Origin: Charina bottae
Lineage: Eukaryota > Chordata > Lepidosauria > Squamata > Charinaidae
Assembly (NCBI GenBank): GCA_023362775.1
Contig: JALMGJ010000003.1
Span: 78,660,355 to 78,724,354, forward strand
Direction of reading: 5' to 3'
DNA length: 64,000 nucleotides
In this document: in pieces, positions 58,932-64,000 of the stretch
Numbering within the stretch: position 1 is the stretch's first letter
Layout: every line of letters starts with the position of its first letter
Translations under genes and position numbers: made by a program
Notes under the pieces: generated by a model
Databases searched by the model: none
Seen by the model: the letters and a program-made list of their open reading frames with translations, nothing else
Told to the model about the DNA's origin: nothing

Positions 58932-58939
58932 TAAGTAAG

Positions 58940-59399
58940 TAGGCTGACCATACGTCCCGTTTTGAATGGGACAGTCCCGTTTTTTAAGCATTTTTCAAGT
59001 GTCCCGTAGTTTTCATAACAATCTCAAATTTGTCCCGTTTTTTAAACCCAGTGGGAATGGCGCAGAAGGAGGATCCGAGCCAGAGCTGCTGATTAGAGGC
59101 AGCCCCGAAGAGGAAGCCCTCCCGCCTATCAGTATGTGGCAAAGGAGGGCTGGGGGAGTGGGGTTTGCAGGTTGGAGCCTATCGCGCAGACTGGGGGCGG
59201 GGTTTGCGGGTGGGAGCCAATCATGTGGACCAGGGGTGGGGTTTGCAGGCGGGAGCCAGTCGCGCAGACCGGGGGCAGGGTTTGCAGGAGGGAGCCAATT
59301 GTGTGGACTGGGGGGCGGGGATCCCTGTCTTTTTCATGAATACGGAATATTACATAAGACCCCATCCCGTTTTTATCAGAAGGAAATATGGTCAGCCCA
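58940..59399 (+). mobile_element. hAT-like non-autonomous element with internal minisatellite
   Basis: Ends TAGGCTGACCATA and TATGGTCAGCCCA are imperfect terminal inverted repeats (revcomp of the right end is TGGGCTGACCATA). The flanks TAAGTAAG (58932-58939) and TAAGTGAG (59400-59407) match at 7 of 8 bases, fitting a hAT-size TSD. Subterminal TCCCGTTTT motifs recur on both sides. The middle is GC-rich with a 39-bp tandem repeat. A 146-codon frame (58966-59406) crosses it but starts and ends in the inverted repeats and is not a credible gene. Confidence 0.7.
59161..59316 (+). repeat. 39-bp minisatellite, four copies
   Basis: Four units starting GGGTTTGCAGG, spaced exactly 39 bp (T at 59164, 59203, 59242, 59281), each with a GGGAGCCAAT-like and CGCAGACCGGGGG-like part. 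Units differ mostly at CpG sites. Confidence 0.95.
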
Positions 59400-59407
59400 T
59401 AAGTGAG

Positions 59408-60545
59408 TCAACCACCAGTCTCATGCAGGTGATAGTAGCAGCAAAGCTGCTTTATTGTGAATTTTAAATTTTGTATGTAACTAAAGGCAATTGCCGTTTT
59501 TCCTTTTCTTTTGCACTGACATTTCATAGGAGCTATGTTTTTCTTTTGAGAAGGGTGGAAATTTCTCAGAGCAGTGACTGTTTATCTGAAAATGAAACCA
59601 GGGATATGATAAAAATGGCAAAGGAAATGAACATCAAGGTAATTCTTGCTAGAAACTTTGCAGCTGAGACAGCCATGTAAGAAAATATTAAAGGGGAAAA
59701 TTAAATAACAGACCAGAAATGAAAAAAAAAGACCAACAGACAACCACTCTAGTTTAAAATTGCTTATCTGAAAAGCCAGCTCAGGTGAAGGTATTAACAA
59801 TTGTTTCTTCTGGAAAGAAAATGTTGCTTGGTTTTCCCCATTCTAAAGAGAAGTCTAGCTCCAAACATTCATAACAAAAGCAGCTTGCAAATTATGTTTT
59901 TTTCAGATACATATGATCACACAAAAATACGTCATTTGAAATATGTATATGTCATTTGAAAGATGAAAAGCAGATTGCATTAAAACTTTATTTCTTAGAA
60001 TAGATAACAATGCCTGTGGGTTAGTTTTTGCAAATCAGGGAACAATTTAGAAATGCCCTAAAACTGACTTTAAAAAGGACAAGCGTTTTAATAGCTATTG
60101 CGCCAAAATATGACACAATGTCTACTACTAGAAGAGAAAAAGAAGCAGTATGTTATGCCACCTGCTTGGGCTTTTTTAAAAAAATTACTTAAAAGTAATT
60201 AACCTATCCTACTTGACAGGTAGCTTGGCTTATATGACCCTTCATAGTGAGAAGGGAAAGGGTAGTAGAAGGCTTGATAAGCAAACAATCTAGTTTTAAT
60301 CTGTATATTGATATAGAAGTATTGTTGTAAACCACTAACCTAACAGTGTTGCTAAACCCATTTTTGTGTCCTTTAATGTACTTGAAATTCTTCATTTGTG
60401 ACATGAAGGATTTGAGATACTAAGGCTTTCTCTGTTCTGTCCTCTACTGTCCCTTCTTCAAAGTTTAGGTCCTTTCTGTAAAATGTCCTTCTAATGGAAT
60501 GAGATACTTCTTGGAAAATTGTGTGAAAGTGAAACTGAAAGGTCC
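59408..60545. other. No gene recognised
   Basis: AT-rich; no supported features. Confidence 0.5.
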
Positions 60546-60548
60546 TCT

Positions 60549-60655
60549 GTGCAAGCACCGAGTCATTACTGACCCTTTGGAGGGACGCTGCTTTCGCTGA
60601 CGTTTTCTAGGCAGACTTATAGCGGGGTGATTTGCCATTCCCTTCCCCAGTCGTG
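60549..60655 (-). mobile_element. BovB-tailed SINE fragment
   Basis: Minus strand: GGGAATGGCAAATCACCCCGC, GTCTGCCTAGAAAACGTC, and GGGTCAGTAATGACTCGGTGC. These parallel the BovB 5' UTR motif (GGTAATGGCAACCCACCCC) and a GTC...GAC-type end. The tRNA head is missing. Confidence 0.6.
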
Positions 60656-61114
60656 TTTGTAGAACTCCTTAAATTGGACCCCTTCTAAAGAGCAGATGTG
60701 ATTGTGTAATATCTTTGGCTCTTCTGGGCCCAACATATCATGGATGCTATGCATATATGAAGGACAGGTAAAATGAAACCACACTTTAGTCTCAGTGTTA
60801 ACATTCTGTGTAAGTTACTTTGACCATTTTGCAAAGTTAAGTAAGACAGCATCTAAAGGCACAAGCCAGGACTTATCCTGGTATCAGCTTCTTATGTTGA
60901 TACTATAGTATACAACTGGAAACAAAGGAAATGGTTTGCAAAAAAGCAGATATTTTTTCCATAAGAACACTATGCTATACTTAGGAAGCACCATAAAAAC
61001 AAATAAAAAACCAAACTGGTTTTTTTTTCTTATCCACATAGAGCAGTTTAACAGAACTGGGAAAAAAATCAAATACAATCAGGCTGTTGCTTCCAGCTAT
61101 TGCTTTTTGTTGTT

Positions 61115-61318
61115 GTTGTTAGATTTGTATCTCACCTTTCCTTCAAGAACTGAAGATGACATGCATGGGGATCTTGCTTTTTATCTGCACAGCAACAAGC
61201 CTATAAAGTAGGCTGAGCTGAGAAAGAGTGGCCCAAAGTCTACCAGTGATTGACCATGGCTGAGGGTGGACTAGAACCAGAATTCCCCCAGTCCTAATCT
61301 AACACATTAACCAATTGT
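61115..61318 (-). mobile_element. Decayed MIR-like-head SINE with L2-type tail
   Basis: The plus strand runs GATTTGTATCTCACCTTTCC, TCTGCACAGCAACAAGCCTATAAAG, GAGTGGCCCAAAGTC, ACTAGAACCAGAATTCCCCC and CTAACACATTAACC. This is the antisense order of tail, body, core and head found at 34865-35216. Confidence 0.6.
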
Positions 61319-61604
61319 AGAGTGGGGACAGATGAACTTAGACTTTCAGAATCACCTTTGGTTTTCATTGGAATTCTAAGAAACACTTGATGAAGCCAAG
61401 TACACAACAGGAGTCCAGGACGGAAGACAAGGGATTGATGAATAAGATGCCCCTGGGCAGTTCTCTCTGAACTTTGTTTCCTTTTGCAAACTTAACTACT
61501 CCTGTTTTCCTTGAAATTTTCTTCATATCTGCAGGAGCACAGCTGGGGCAGGAAAAGCTTTGGGAGGGAGATAATGTATTAGGAGTTAGAAACCTTTTCT
61601 AATT

Positions 61605-61832
61605 TACCCCAGCTCTTGCCAACCTAGCAATTCTAAAGCATGCAAATGCAAGTAGATTAATAGGTACCACTTTGGTGGGTAGGTAACAGCGTTCCGCATG
61701 CGTCATGCTGGCCACATGACCATGGAAGCATCTTCGGACAACGCTGGCTCTTCGGCTAACAAATGGAGATGAGCACCGGCCCCTAGAATCGGACACGACT
61801 GCACAAATGTGCGGGGGGAACCTTTAACTTTT
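61605..61832 (+). mobile_element. 5'-truncated Sauria-type SINE, plus strand
   Basis: Begins at CCCCAGCTCTTGCCAACC inside the SINE body and runs to GAATCGGACACGACTGCAC and the GGAACCTTTAACTTTTT tail. The tRNA head is absent. It is the only copy of this family here in plus orientation. Confidence 0.92.
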
Positions 61833-64000
61833 TATTTTCCAACTATGACAGAAAGTGCTTTTCTCCTTGACAATCTCCTTTGAAACTTTTAACACATTGA
61901 GACTCCAGTAATTTTTCCTTCTCACATCATGGCTTCATCTCTTTTCTCTTGGTTGATTTACAACCATTAACCCAAGAGCTACTCACTTTTAAGCTTTCCA
62001 GATTTTCTCGAACTAGATATCTCAAAATCCACAAATCCTAATTTTAATCAGTGAAAGCATTGGGTATTTCAGTGAAACTTTTGGACAGGTTTTCACCCAA
62101 CTTCAAATTATTTTTTGCACATCTACACAACATGTGTATTTATTAGTTCTTTGTACAGGATCAAAAAGAGGCTTAATATCATGACTGCATAAAGCTTGGC
62201 ATGACTGGGACATATTTCAATTTTTAAAAGTATGTTTTCAATTCCATTAAATATTCAGCTTTCGCATCTTAAATACATAGCCAATGCCTGATTAAAACAA
62301 CCTTTTCAAAATGCCATCTATTTCCAGGATTATGAATTACCTACTCATTCAGCATAAACATTATTGGATGAGATCTCTCAAAGGAAAGCGTATAAATATT
62401 AGGGATGTGAAGCTTTGAAAGAAGTCCTTTGGATCTCACAGAAGTGTAAGCACAGCACTTTTCTGCTGTTTATTAAAGCCGTCTGTCATTTTTTCGTCTG
62501 CTCAAGTCTGAAAAAATATGCCACTTCTTTAAGAAGTTGACTGTTAAAGCTTCAGCATCTAATTTTCAGACTTGTGTGGATCCCTTTAAATGATGGGCTG
62601 CTTTAAAAAAATAGCAGAGTGGTGCTCTGCTCTTCCTTGTGCAAGGTCCAAAGGACTTCTTCCAATTCATTTTCTGAAGCAAAATTCTTGAAATGATGTA
62701 CTTTGTACATTCTCCTGTGTGTGCCAAAAGACCTCTTTCAAATGATTTGCACAGCCATAATAAATACTGGATACAAAATACATGCTTAAGCTAACAAAAA
62801 CAAGTATCGCTATTTCAGTGCAACAAATTTATTCAAGATCATGTCTAAAAGCCATACAGAAAAACAGATGAAGTTCAAACTTTGAAAGACTGGGTTCTAT
62901 CCTTTTCATTTCTTCCACTTTAATCCCTTAGCCTTCCAGCTGTCTGTATTTCTGGGTGGTTGTTTCTTTCAGTTCCTTTCAGGACACCAGAAACATTTAT
63001 GGCTCTTCTGGTCCAAGATTAATGACACTTCTTTACTTTTCTTAACACTTAATCCAGTCCTAATTCCTTGTAAGTCATCTGGGCATCTAACATTTATTCC
63101 TTCCTCCCACTAAAACTCTGATCCTATCCAGACTCAACAGCCAGAAAATCAGATTATTCTCATGGAATTTACATATCTTAAGGCATTTCTAAAGAGTTTT
63201 ATGCCTCTGCTGCTCTGATCCAGAATCATTTGATGGGCAATTGCTTCATAGCCAGCAAAGGAAAGGAAAAGAAAGGAAAAGCAAAAAGAAGAAAAAGATG
63301 GACATAGCAATGACTGCATTTCCCCCCCAAACTAATTTGCAATAAAAAAACAGTTAGGCTACATTAAGTTAACAGAATATGTGTTGGTTTAACATCTTAG
63401 GTAAAATGTAGCCTTAAATGCTTTGCAACTGTGGTTTTGACAATTTAAAATGACACTTATTTCTATGATCACTCTTCTGAACTCAATTCTTAAAATACAA
63501 ATTAAACTTTGACCACACAGAATCATTTTGGCTGGTCTTTCTTTTCAGCCTATAAAGAAATAATTCAAAGCTTAAGAACTGAAAGCTGGTCTGTGCCACC
63601 ATGATAAACTTTGGAAATAAACCTCATCTAAATCCAGATAAAACTCAAAGGAGATGGCACAAATCTCATAGTATCTAAATAAGCGATACTTAAATAACAA
63701 TAATTTTTCACTTCCTTGTCCTTATCCTTCCTTATCGAATAGACCTGCTGGAAGAGCAAAGAAAATTGAGTTTCCTTTTGGTGCTGTTGACAAGAGGAAA
63801 AAGACAAACAATCTCTAAGCCTTAGCCATCCACAGGGGGAGCAAGTCTCATCACACCTGCCATGATGTCCTCATGCAAATGTTTCAAATCACATATTGTA
63901 TGTCTTTTGCACCATGATGCCACTGACACGGATTAGATCATTTCTGCCATTCATGCAAAGATATTGTGACCTGTACCAGATACCATGGTTTCCTCATGCT
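61833..64000. other. No gene recognised
   Basis: AT-rich unique sequence, with a purine-rich GGAAAAGAAAGGAAAAG tract near 63257-63300. No supported gene or repeat. Confidence 0.5.

Noticed and set aside
59129..59467. Several overlapping frames with repeated peptides
   Set aside because: They arise from the 39-bp minisatellite, whose period is a multiple of three; ends fall inside transposon TIRs.
1..64000. CRISPR arrays, operons or bacterial signals
   Set aside because: No spaced direct repeats and no compact gene clusters; the content is plainly vertebrate nuclear DNA.

Overview
This window looks like nuclear DNA from a squamate reptile, more likely a lizard than any other vertebrate. The evidence is its repeat load: BovB (RTE-clade) LINEs including a full-length copy, tRNA-derived SINEs of the Sauria type, L2 and CR1/L3-like LINEs, Penelope-like elements (PLEs) with a GIY-YIG endonuclease, hAT transposons and LTR remnants. 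Species cannot be named from this. I recognise no host protein-coding exon, tRNA gene, rRNA or CRISPR array. Nearly every long reading frame is either retrotransposon code or a shadow of it, so the window is best read as intergenic or intronic DNA.

Layout: 276-3493 is a full-length BovB flanked by a 13-bp target-site duplication (TSD). 6570-8005 holds two L2 3' ends pointing outward and a composite SINE. 8006-19527 is mostly unique AT-rich DNA with Sauria-type SINEs near 11.5, 14.3 and 16.9 kb and an old RTE relic (18.1-18.7 kb) split by a hAT element. 19533-20062 is a solo LTR with a 5-bp TSD. 20.1-28.4 kb is repeat-poor. 29789-30018 is a hAT MITE with a perfect 8-bp TSD. 30336-32390 is an L2 LINE carrying an LTR insertion. 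34385-35540 is an old CR1/L3 relic with a nested SINE. 35912-37630 is an L1-like non-autonomous insertion with a 16-bp TSD. 41357-42428 is a diverged RTE element with a 10-bp TSD, followed by a PLE 3' end on the minus strand. 47453-50285 is a 5'-truncated BovB whose reverse transcriptase (RT) frame is open. 52851-53705 is a PLE with an inverted 5' part. 57.5-59.4 kb holds an L2 relic and a hAT-like element with an internal 39-bp minisatellite.

How the pieces relate: BovB and L2 are the likely donors of machinery for the SINEs. Two SINE heads (Sauria-type and MIR-like) each occur with two LINE-derived tails (BovB-type and L2-type), a modular head-by-tail set visible within one window. The L2 tails share a 3' hairpin whose stem shows compensatory changes. 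At the first base of the full-length BovB there is an HDV-ribozyme-like arrangement, and both PLE 3' ends carry a hammerhead-like core with covarying stem II. These RNA structures are the most interesting content; all are proposals from reading the sequence and need covariance-model searches.
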